Below are positions 1 to 12,100 of a DNA stretch of 23,505 nucleotides, piece by piece. The notes beneath the pieces were generated by a model. It saw nothing but the letters and a program-made list of their open reading frames with translations, did not search any database and was not told the DNA's origin. Every line of letters begins with the position of its first letter. Position 1 is the first letter of the stretch. The translations under genes and the position numbers were made by a program. This stretch comes from Elysia marginata (Eukaryota > Mollusca > Gastropoda > Plakobranchidae): assembly GCA_019649035.1 (NCBI GenBank), contig BMAT01006964.1, forward strand, positions 329,915 to 353,419, read 5' to 3'.

Positions 1-75
1 GCCCACAAACATATAAAATCGTTTCCCCTGGTTTCTGTTTCCTATCAACTGTGATGTTAAGAGCTGAGAACTGAC

Positions 76-160
76 CTGGTGGGGTACCACCCCAAGAGAA
101 CACTCCGAGTCCACCACAAAATGATCATCATTGGCACTTGTATCTGCTGGAGCTTCCGCA
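76..160 (-). CDS. Atg7: Atg7 coding exon 16 (last one in window)
   Basis: An 85-nt exon encoding residues 577-605: a variable Ala/Asp/Ser-rich stretch ([12 protein letters not shown]) followed by SLGVVPHQ, which matches the SLGLVPHQ motif of the family. The acceptor is the CATGATGTCAG run at 161-171 after a CT-rich tract, and the donor is GTCAGT at 75. The G left over from exon 15 and this exon's first T make Gly577. The remaining coding exon or exons lie left of position 1. Confidence 0.93.
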
Positions 161-3100
161 CTGACATCATGTGAGAGAGATGTTTAAACAAAAAAACAGC
201 AAGATAAATAAGATCATCGAATGAGGGGTGACCTGGCAAGGTAAGTCAGGCACAGGTCAGAATGTTTACATAAACTGGTATAGAGTTATAATTAATGTCT
301 AGAATGTAGTTTATGCTGTTTGAGAGAGGTTTTAAGTACACAGGTGCCACTTTCAAATTTTTAAAAAGGAGGAATTTTTACTGGTGCTGACAGATGGTGT
401 GACCGCCAAAATTGGGGGTTTTTCTGGTGGAGGGGCAAAGTCCCCCTGAAATTAGAATAAAAAACCCTGCAAAAGAAGTCATTTTAGAGTATTTTAACTG
501 CAATTTACTTCTTATATCATATTTGAACGTAATTGCCAGTGCAGGGAATTAATCTACATCCCTGAGTATTCATTGGCCTCTTTAGACGCTTTGAGAGGAC
601 TAATATGTTCACTTCATTGGAATACATTATAAGATTTCCATAGAAATAAAAGGTTTTGGTGCTAATGACACATAGATCTCAATCTGTTAGCTTACACCAA
701 AATATGGTTTCATTAAAAAAAAATTTCTCTCAAGCTTTTTGATAATTTTGAGTTCAGTGTATGTAACCTGTCACCTTCCCTTACAACTCCTCGTTGTTAG
801 ATGAATTCATTCTATACTAGATGATAGAGGTAAAAAGAAGAGATAAATGTAGATTTTTATTTTCACACCCACACATAGCCTCCATATACATTCTTACCTT
901 GAATAAATTTGTACCCCTTGGAAAAATTACAAATATAGACATAATCAATTAATCTTTGGTGTAAAAATTTGTAAGTTAGACCTATAATAGATTTAAACAA
1001 TGCCTTTTATGAGCAGAAGTAAAGTTTTGCAATATGACCCACAATAGAGGTACCCGATAGCTAAATCTGCACTTAGTTCATCTGTCTTGATTTGCTTCTA
1101 CATTTACCACTTTGTTTTAGAACCTCCTACTGATTGTGGTATACATGTATATGCTAGGCGCAAGTGCTTTTTAAATTACAGTTGATTATAAGTTTGTTAA
1201 CTGTCCGCCTATTGATAGGCCCCTATTATGAATTTACGATTGCTGTTGGATCTACTTGAGAACATTCTACTCTCTTACATTGTTATTGTATTGTTGTTTT
1301 AAGTTTAATCCACACAGAATCATTCTCCACAGTCTCTGGCTCAAGCAATGCCCATCAACCTCGGCTATTTTTTATATTATGCATATTATCCTTTAGGTTT
1401 TTCATGGGAAAAGTTGGGTGCTGTAGGTTTCTCTTAACGTGTGATCCCCTTTTTTAAAATCTTAATGAAGTAGAATTGAATTAATCTTAAAGACTGACCC
1501 ATCTTGTTTATGTACTCAAATTTTTTGTGGCGATAGCTGAAATCTGCTTCAGTGATGACGGCAGATAGCAGAAAGTTCGGAAAGGTTACACCATAGTAAA
1601 ATTTCTGCTATTTAGCAGGAAAGTGGCACCTATGTAAATCTTATAATTACAACTTTTCTATAGCCTGAGACACATTATTATTTTAAAGCAACTAAAAAAG
1701 TTGATGATATAACAAAATGTTGGTATGTAAAAAAGTGAGAGCATCTTGTCCTTGGTTTACCCTGGTTGAGGCACATAATTTGTCTCGCATTTTGTCCAAA
1801 TGAGTTGTAAGTCAAAGAGCTTAGTTTAGAGATAAAGGATCTCAAGAAAAATTTTTTAGACGCTAAAACTGTTTTTGAACAGTTTGAAACATGCTTCATG
1901 ATAAAATTTCATGTTTTATGTGTTTAATTTTGATTGGTATGCTTGCTAAGGACTTTACACATTTGTATTTGTCTAAATTTTAAACGCAATTTTATCCCCT
2001 TTCTGAAATTTCACAAGTCCTAATCCTGCCAACTTCAAACAGCTTAAACTTTGGAACAAAGCATGATAGAGATTTTCTATTTGTTTAAAAGTAAAGAAAA
2101 TAAGCTTTTCTGTAATACCAATAACTCACTATTTTCCAAATTTGACTTAAGACTCATTTGGACTGGTTGCAAGACATTTGTCTCACATCCACTAAAATGG
2201 GCTGGATGTCAAATATTTGAATATGAAAAAAAAAACCCACCCTTTAAAAGTGTAAACCATAAAAAATTTACAGAAAAATACGATAATCTCAAGCAAGTTT
2301 AAAAGTTTAAAAAAAGTACAATTCATAGGCCTTGGAGTGTAAAAATAGTGAATCACACTTGGTTGGTTGCAAGGCACATGCAAGACTTGCAATGTAATTC
2401 TTTTTCCCCATTAAAAAAATCTAAAAAAGAATAATTTCAATCACACAAAACCTTAAACACCAAATGCCCTAGATGATGTACATACTTAGTACAAAACTCT
2501 GCCTTTTTTTTCTGCACAAAAAATTTTTATTAATCTTTTTCTTTCTTTTGTCCTGTCATCTCACTCTTTTTTCTCACCTCTTATATCATCTCTTTTTATA
2601 TTCCTCCATCTCATCCTATTTAGATGCTGCAAGATCAACAGACAACATAAAAGATACATACCACTTTGAAACTTGAAGGGCATAATGAAGTAAGCAGTGA
2701 GTAAAAATAAGCTCATCTATTCTTTTTAGGCACTCAATTAAAGAAATTTAACAATTGTAACAATTTGTATAAGAGATTAAACGAAAATACCCCCAACCCC
2801 TTTCTACACCTAGATTTTCTCTCTTTTGAAATTAAACAGCTAAAAATATTACCTAATACATTTCATGAAAAACCGCACCATAAAAATGCATTTTTTCATC
2901 CTTTACACAAGTTCCATGCTCGTCTATTTGCTACTTGAAATTTCAATCCTATGTCCTTAAACTCTTTGTTTGGGAAATCTTCTTACCATTTTTCCTTCCT
3001 ATATTACCTCATGTTCTTCTCTTTCTCTGTTTTACGTGAGAAACATATTATCTCCATTCTCTGCTCTAGTTCCCTTTTTGTCTGAATCCACCTATTTTAC

Positions 3101-6100
3101 ATACCATTTTCTCCTACCATCACTGATTCCTTATTCCCTTTCTCTACCTACCTGCTTTAATCATTCTAGCATTAATTGCAAAGTCCCTCTATATCTTCTT
3201 TCTTCTATCTCTACATCTTATATGCTAAAACACCAGGACCTACCCCAGGGGATGTTGCAGGATGGACACCAGAAGCTCGACCGCCAGAGCAGAGGCCACC
3301 ATGGACAGTCCAGGTCGGGTCACTGTACACTGCTGGTCCAGTGTCCGGTCTCTGGTTGACTGCGTAGGAAGCAACAGGAAAGCTGATAAACACAGGGTGC
3401 ATCCCAAAAAATAAGTTTCCCTACGTTACAAAATCAAATATATGCATGACACCTGTCCTGCAGTGTTATAGATATACATTTATACAATATTTTACTGGGG
3501 TGGATATTACATATTGTGAGCCGCTGAGATGGCAGACATTGGCGTTCTCCTTGTATACAGTCCAATTTGTATAAAATATACAGTCCTTTATTTGTAGTGC
3601 TTTTAAATCTACATGCACATGCTTTCTTCAGTAAGTTTTCTAGTTTTTACTTTTACAATAGATGGAATTTTAAAAAAAGATTCAGAAAGTATTTTTTTCA
3701 TCAGTAAAGTGATGCGGTAATGTTAACATCCAGACTTTAAGTCTTTTAGTTTAGCAATTGGCTTTCGAACAACCACACCTGCCTATAATCTTTAGTAATC
3801 TCAATAGACATATCACACGGTGAAATATAGCTGTTCATGTTGTAGCTTAGGCTGCTTGTTATAATCCTACAATGTGCCTTTTGCTTTTTAGAACTATTTT
3901 CATAACTGTAGAAAGTGGTGTTAATGCTTTGAATAGCTGAATAAAGATGTCGTTGAAGCAAATCTTGGTGGAATCCTGCCATGGATAAACGAAATGCAGA
4001 ATCTCTCATATGGTTTACACTGCAGATACTGCTTTTGGTTTGTCCTGGGCAGTATTTTTATGCCGAATCTGTAACACATTTTTCTGGCCAATTACAAGGA
4101 AAAACAACATTTATCCGCAGCAACTTTATGCAAATAATTACTATACAGCTAACAGAAAAAACAGGTATCAACAGTAACATTCATTGAGAAAGAAAAATAA
4201 AAGATTTTTTTAATAAAAGAAAAAAGCTTGGCAACTTTCCATACATTGCCTGGAGCAACCACATCGTTACAGAAGTAGCAGCCAAGTTGACAACCTGGAA
4301 TGCAACTCATCTTGACCTGCTCTGCTGCATCTGGAGGGGGTTGGTCTGTCTTAATTCCGTGACGCAGCACCAGGAACGTGTCAAATCCAAGCGCTGCATT
4401 GATCACAATCTAAAGAAGAAAGAGGAGGAGGAGGAGAAAAGGACATGAAAACGCAAAACATCTTTTCCTGAGTACTTTCATCAATGAAAAATCTAGGCAT
4501 TGATCTTAAGTCAAATTTTGATTACTCAATTCTGTTTCTTCAACACTCAAAAACTACTGTTACAAATAATTCTTTACAAGATGAAGTGGTTTTCAGGGAT
4601 AAACAAACCACTGGAATAGTAGGGCTAACATGTTGAGAACATGTATTTCATCATATATTAACAAGAGTCTAACAGTAAAATAAATCAATTACCGTCAAAT
4701 ACAAACTCATAAAACACAAAACTGAAACTTACTAACAACTATACTCCGAGCTCAGAGAACACAGAATTGTACAATTAAACTGCATTGAGCTGGTTTTGAG
4801 AAGATATAGGGCTGACATGCACTTAAAGTAGCATTTAAGAACGAAATTACAAATATTATTGGCTTTACCTTTTTTTTGGATGCTGAGATGAGTGAAGGAA
4901 GCCACCTGCTCTCTCTTGTGTCCATCAGGAGAAATACAGCATCGTGAGCTTCAATGAGATCTTCGAGTCTTTTCACATCCTCTTTAGTCTGTTGCAACAT
5001 AGAATCTGAAAATGTAGAAAAGAGTTAAAGCCTGAAAAAATAACTTATATGTATCTCTAAGGAATGCAAAAAAAAGAAACATAAAATTAACCCTTTTCTA
5101 TCCATATTCAGTTTTCTTTTTTGTTCTCACAAAGTTGTCTTCCCCTGACAAGAACCAATAAGCCACCACCCTCCATGACACCCCCATTATCTATTAAATC
5201 ACTTAGTAAATAAACTATTTACTGCTTAACGACAGGTTCGACTGTACTTGTACTCACACTTGAGTTGCTAACTGCAGGCTCCTGGTCTAGATCTAGACTT
5301 GGATTATCATGCAATAATTCTAAACCATCTTTTTGATCACTCTCTAAATTGCTTTTTAGTTTTTCCTCTCCATCATTATCATCATCATCATTATCATCAG
5401 AACCTGCTGCGCTGGTAATATTGTATCAATCACTTCAGCTGTGGTAAACAATCAATGGTTTTTATAGTTTATAAAATCCTAGATCTTGGATGGAATTTAA
5501 AAGTCTGAGGTAATGTCCTCCACTCGCTAGAAAAAATATCGCACCAACCTACCTGTAATGGTGTGTCCGGGCATCGGAATAGATAAGCTAATGCCGCTTG
5601 AGTTCTGGAAATATATAAATACTTTTAGCAATGACACATAAGCATGGAATAGGAATTCTTTTTTTATTTTAATGACTATGTCTGGTACAAGGGGATCAAT
5701 ATCAGAAAGAAATCTATGTGGTTATCCTGCTGTTATGAACTGCAGAGATGTGGCGGTTATAGATGAGCTTTACAGATGTTGTCAGTGTTCAACAAAACAA
5801 GAAGCTCAATTTTAACGACACTTGTTTCTACCACTACAAATAACCCTGATGAAACAAAAAAAAAACAACAATTTTAATGGACTGAGTTTTGGTCAATCCA
5901 ATGTACGTAGAGGTGTGTTAAAGCCAGACGCTAGTGGGACCTCCATTACACTTCTTAAAATGTCGCTGTAGATAAGTGAAACTCTCATAGCTATTTTGCA
6001 AAGATGAAAAGTTTATTGGTACACAGAAGTTAAAAGTTAATTGCCTGCAACGGTCTATCTATTTCAATTGAACATATCCTAGCATTTGCAATTGCAGAAC

Positions 6101-9100
6101 ATGAAATTGAACCTTAAATTTTTTCATTTTTTTAAGGTTTTAGATCAGGTGAAAAGATTACTTAAGACTGATTGTTGGTTTAGTGCCAAGACACATCAGA
6201 ACTAGGGCAAGCTCAATGATTTACTTTTACATAAGCACTAAAGCACTTTCTTTCCTAATAGCGTGGCAATAATTTGAAGAACATGGCTGATTAAACACAA
6301 TATTGGTTCATAGTAAATAATAAAAAGACAATACTCACCATTCCAGGAAAGATGGTCTTCAAAGAGCTGGCCGCAGCCTGGGCCTTGGGTTGACCCCCAT
6401 CCAAACAGTGTTCAAAAGTAAACAGTGACTGCCGCACTGGGTTTGAGTAGGACACTTTAGAGTTGTCTACCATTGTGATGTGTCGCATGCCCCAACCCTA
6501 TAGCAATCAGTATAATGAATGGGTACTGAGCATTATTTTTATTTCAACATATGTGTAGTTTTTGCACAAAATAAATTTTGTAAGCAAATTTTAACATTTC
6601 AAGATGTAAATATATATTATTGTTCAAAAGCTCCTGAAAAACCTTTTTGGGAAAAAAAATATTTTGAAATCTTTGTTATGTCTAAGCTATTGAATCTAGA
6701 AGATAAAAACTAGTAAGTCTCATCCTCACACACACAAAAAAACTACATTAATAGGGCCTGAAGAGACCACCAACAAGTCTATATGTTGAATAAATATCTC
6801 TTTTTAAAGTCGCCATATTAGTTGATTATAACTGCATATGCTGAAAAAAATGATTAACTTTAAATATACAGTAAAAAAAAGTTTTAGTAAAAATTTGACC
6901 CTTTGATAAAAAATGTAATTTCTTTTTTAGCTTAACACCACCATACCTGGATTAAGTTCGCGGGAGCAATACACATTCAAATGACAAATACTCTGTGACT
7001 AAACTGTTTGAGATGATGTAACAGAAAAAGAAAATATGAAGATGTATATGTGTAGCCTTGATTCAGTATATAAAACTGTTGAGAGTCTTTGAGCGTTCTC
7101 AATCTTGTCAAAGATATATGCAGCAGAATCATCAACTCATCTTGCAATATTTCACTGAGAAGGATCCTCCTAAAAATTTATATATTATGTATCCTACCAT
7201 GAGAAGCCTCGCCACATTGCAGCCAAGAGTCCCAGAGCCAAGAACCAGACATTTTGTGGCAGCAATTTTCTCTAACTGCAGATCTGGCAGCAGACGCCAA
7301 CGCATCAGTTTCAGGTTCAGGTCGACTGCTGACTCAGCCAGTCTGAGGAGAGATAAGTAAAAAAAAACCCATAAAATAATTTTTTTTTGCTTCCATATAA
7401 AGATATTGATTTCTCATTTGTAACTTATTATACAGAAGGTATCTATCTACACCTGCATTTTAGCAATTTGATTTTAATTTGTTTCAAATACAGTTTTTTT
7501 CCGTTTTATTATAATTTTTTTTTATATAGATTCTACTTTAATTTTTTACATAATATACGGTAACTATGTAAATATATTTATTTAAACAAATATATTGGTT
7601 CTTTTTAATGTAAAAAAACTTAAAAGTCATTGTGCTTAGAGCATTTTCTATAAGATGGCAAATGACGCTTAAACAAATGAAAACTGAATAAAAAAAATAA
7701 AAAATAATTTCAACAAAAATGATGGCGAGGAAAAAATTAAGAAAATAACTGTAGTAATATCTAGTAACTTTAGAAGTGGCAGTAGTGGGAATTAGAGTTG
7801 TAGTGATGGTTGTGGTGGCAGTGGTGGTGAATACGTTTACAGTGGTGCACAGGAGGAGGCAAGAGAGGGTTGCTGATGGTAGCAAGATAGAATTTGATCC
7901 CTTAGAGAACTTACAAGAGGCCAACAAGCAAAAAGATTTGTTCTATACCTTTCAATATTTTTCCCACTTTTTATGTCGGCTACTACTAAAATTTTCATTG
8001 AGCATAATAAAATTAACATCCAAGAAAAAAAAATTTTCAACATATCTTTGAGTAGATTCGAAAGTCCACAAACACATTTCGAATTCTGATTTTCTGTTGG
8101 GCTAGTATCTTCTCCCCACACCCACCCCTACACAAAAGGCATAATATAGAGATCTATCCACAAGTGAGACAAGCCAACCTGGTAGGATCCATAGAGCTGA
8201 TAAGGTTCACCATCCTTGGGCCCATCTTCTGGCGCTCATTCTTCTCCCATCCAACACACTCTGGAGTGCCTACATAAACACAAAAGAAATACAAATGAAA
8301 TTTAAAAAAGTAGGAGCAGACAGATAGCTTTACAACACAACCATGAATTTCATTAACACCCCCCCCCAAAAAAAAACAAACAAAAAAAAAAACTGTTTGA
8401 AACCAGTGTGGTTGCCCACTGATCTTAACCTTTGAGGTAGTATGAATTTCCTCTGTCCTCTAGTAAAAGAGCTTCAAAGATGAATTTTCAGTGCAAGAAC
8501 ACCAATTGCTAAGAAGCGGCACACTGCTGATGCACCAGTAATCCATGGTTAGCAGTCAAATGGCTCCCCTCCCCATGTCTGTCTCTCCTCTTGTAAACAC
8601 TGTCACATTTCTTGCATGATAGGTCCATGTCAACACCTAAGCTTATGATTTGCTTTGTTCTTTAATTATAGGCCTATGCTAAAAAGCTTGCAGGAATTCT
8701 CTCCCCCCCCCCCCTCCTTCTCTGTCCCTCAGTCCATCTTTATCATCTTGTGTTAGTTTAGCAATTGCTAGACAGATAACCAGCTTGCATCACTAACCGT
8801 CCCTAACCTAGGACTTACAATGGCCATCTCACCAGTTCTGCACTTTTTGTAACCACACAACCACAGCTACAGCCAGAGCAAGGTGTAATTTATCCTTACA
8901 AAATAGTAATCAAATCCAGTAAAGAGTAGATATAGTTTAATCTTTTACAGGCTAATGGCAACTCAATGCAAAAAAGGTTTTTTTTTCCGCTGTGAATTTG
9001 AAATCTATTTTGTTCTCCTGAAGTGAATACATGTATTTTTACCCACTGCTGAAATTAATTCAGAAATCAAACCACTGGTAGTATTTTATTATTCAATCAA

Positions 9101-12100
9101 TGTTACGTAGCTTCACCAAGACTATTAATGTTGAAGCTTTAGACTCTGTATGCAATAACCAAAGAAAAAAAGAAAGAGACAACATTAAACCATTGTCTCC
9201 CTAATTGTTGTATTTATGTTTTACAAGGATATTCTGAAAGATTAAAACTAAAAACGGGTTTGTAGGAAAGCTGACCATAATTCTAGATGGATCCAGGAGT
9301 CGTTTTATGCTGTAATCATGTATGGTACGTGAATCAAGTGTGCCATGGTACTTTACCACAAGGGTCAATTGAACAATTTCCCTGCTAGTTGATTCACATT
9401 CCATAGCGGTTGCCCCATGAAACTACTTTTGAATCCACGCACCACGCATGGACTCAGAGACAATAACTTAAAGAAAGCACTGACCAGCCAGAGCAGATTC
9501 TTCCTGATGTGCTAACTCCACGCTAAACACCAGACTGTTCCCAAAGTCTCTCACACTATCCTGAGTCCTGTCCCGGATGCACAACACAGTAACTGACTTC
9601 AGATGGCTGTTGCTAAACCGTGGAAAAAAAAAATTGAACTCAGATACATTTAACTTTACTTAGACAAAAAATTTAAAAAGGATTTCATAATGTTTTTAGG
9701 GACACACCATTAGCTGACTACAAAGAATCCATTGATGTTGAAAGCAAAGGCTATCCGAATGCTTTTTAGGCATTGGAAAAATCTTTAGGAAATAATTCTA
9801 CCCAAACTGGTTTGTGAAAGCTTAAGCAGGTCAGAGCCTGACTGTGCTCAGCCTGTCTCGCAACCATGGCCTGGCGACACTGAGCTGTGTTGTTTTTACA
9901 CATATGGAACTTAAATTGCTCCCATTTTCTTTTTCCTCGATTTTTGTTAGATTTTCACATAACCTTTTTCAAAACATTACCTCTTTGATCTTTTTTAATC
10001 TGCAAATTTATGATTCAGGCAAGTCCCACAATTTGCTGTGGATCCAGCAATGTAGATTAGATCTAATTCTAGATTTAGATGTTAGAGCTAGATAAGAGAT
10101 CCTGAACCTCTGGTTAAGAATCATTCTCACAATAATCAAGATCATTATCAGACAAACACTCATTACCATCACATGTTATAAAAATTTTGACAATTGTTCT
10201 TAAATGTCATCTACCTTGCGCAAACAATTGCTAGGTTCTGCCATTTTATTATTAAGAAAACTCAATGGAAACTTGAATTTTGAGGGGAAAACTCATCCAA
10301 GTGACCACATGATCAAATACATTATGTTCTCTCACAAAAAAATGAAGCTCTAGTTTTAAATATACACATGACGCGGCTGCCGAGTATACTCAAACTCAGG
10401 CCCTGGCACTGGAAAACTGTGTATGAGGCATCTTGTACCTACGCCCTCACTAAAGACAAGGCTGTAAGAGTTATATCATACATAGGATAAAATCTGCAAA
10501 GGACATTTAAACTCCAGTTCAATTTATAGCTGCAACTGAATCCAATTTATTAAAAACTAATCGAATCAAATACTTGTTTTATTAAATGTCTATTCAGATT
10601 ACTGATTTCATACTTCTCTTGTAATACTGATATGTAAAGTTTTGAGTACATTATGGTCATGATTCACAACATTTTGGAATTGATTTTATCTGAAACAACA
10701 ATATTAGACTAAATCCCATCTAATTCACCTTGATCATGCTTCATTCACATTAATGTTTACTTACTATCTGTACGACAGGAAGGAGACAAGGTTTCTCACA
10801 GGCCAGCCGGGGTAACCTGCAGCTGAGCTAGGGTCACAAACACCCACCATCACCTGTGGAACAACACAGACTTTTTTCTTGAGCTCTTACTTCTCATGGT
10901 ATATTTTGAAATAGTTTTCTTGGACACTTCATATACAGCGCTTTGAAACAAAAAGGTACAAGCTGTTTATATTACAGTTTTATGCCTCCCCAAAATCATT
11001 TATCTAATGTGGATTGGGCTTACGTTTTTGAAAAAAAAGTAAAGTAAAGAACTTTACATGGATTCCTCAAAACACCATAACCAAGCAAATAACCTTCTGA
11101 ACTCATAGAGCAACAGCTATTAGAGCACTTTATTCCGGCATATTTACAAGATTTTACAAGATTTCTCACTGCTCATAGCCGGTAACTCATTCTATGCCTG
11201 ACACAGTGTACAGCTAGCGCTCTTTTAGTTGGTCATGGCTCTGACCTGCGAATGACCTAACCTGATCAAACAGAGGTCAGAGCCATGGCCAACTAAAAGA
11301 TGAGGCCGATTATTGTTTTTTCTTTTGTTTCTTTGCAAGGGCTCCTACGTTTATACAAATGCTGCATGGTAGATTTGGATTTTGTTTGTTTAACACCAGT
11401 GTATATTCTATGCTGAGATAAGATAAGATTAGATATCCATTATTGGAAATTTGGCATGGACATTGGTGCTGAAATAGATGACATACAGTTTGAAAATTAT
11501 ATTTACTACTCAAGCATAGAAACATATTAAACATATGTAGTTACATATTATCAGGACTGCATAACAAACAACACATTTTTTATGTCATAAGCATGTTTTT
11601 TTCTTGCTCTCTCAGTCATTTCCTCACTTCTCTCACATTTCTTGTTGTGGCTTGAAATTCACAGACAAAGCCTTGAAATTAACATTTATGTGTCATTTTT
11701 TATTCCTACAATTTTCAAGATGTTGCTGGAACAAAAGATTTTTTCTAACGTTCTGTTTTACTATGGATTAAATTAAATCTTTTAGAAATCTGATGCTTTC
11801 CAAAAAGGGTGGTATGGATCATTTGCTACCTGAAATGCTTAGGTCATAAAGTTTTCTATATAGATCATTTAAAGGTGGCAGCTCTTAACCCACTATTTTT
11901 CCAGCCCTTTTTATGTATCTATTTATTCTTTGTTCCCTTCTGTGATGTTCACTACCCAGCAAATAATGCCGAGTGTAATAACAGTTTGAATGAGAGCTTT
12001 ATAGAAAATTTTTAGACTGCTTTCATTCATATGAAAAGACTTCAACTCATTAAGGAAAAACAGTTTCCTGTTGAAGGGGGGGAGGGGAGCGGGTGCTGAG

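Noticed and set aside
2970..3359. A 129-codon plus-strand frame
   Set aside because: It runs through CT-rich sequence and then antisense through Atg7 exon 15; the opposite strand is clearly the coding one.
3981..4187. A 68-codon plus-strand frame and other 60-90 codon frames in introns and the intergenic region
   Set aside because: They have AT-driven composition, no recognisable motifs, no supporting splice sites, and lengths expected by chance in sequence this long.
7776..8051. A 91-codon plus-strand frame with a Val-rich start, and the Thr-rich frame opposite
   Set aside because: Both come from the GTG-rich simple sequence; there is no homology signal and they lie within an Atg7 intron.
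9827..9838. CAGGTCAGAGCC, also present in the right arm of the hairpin at 11221-11300
   Set aside because: The match is only about 12 nt with no extended similarity, so a shared repeat family is not supported.
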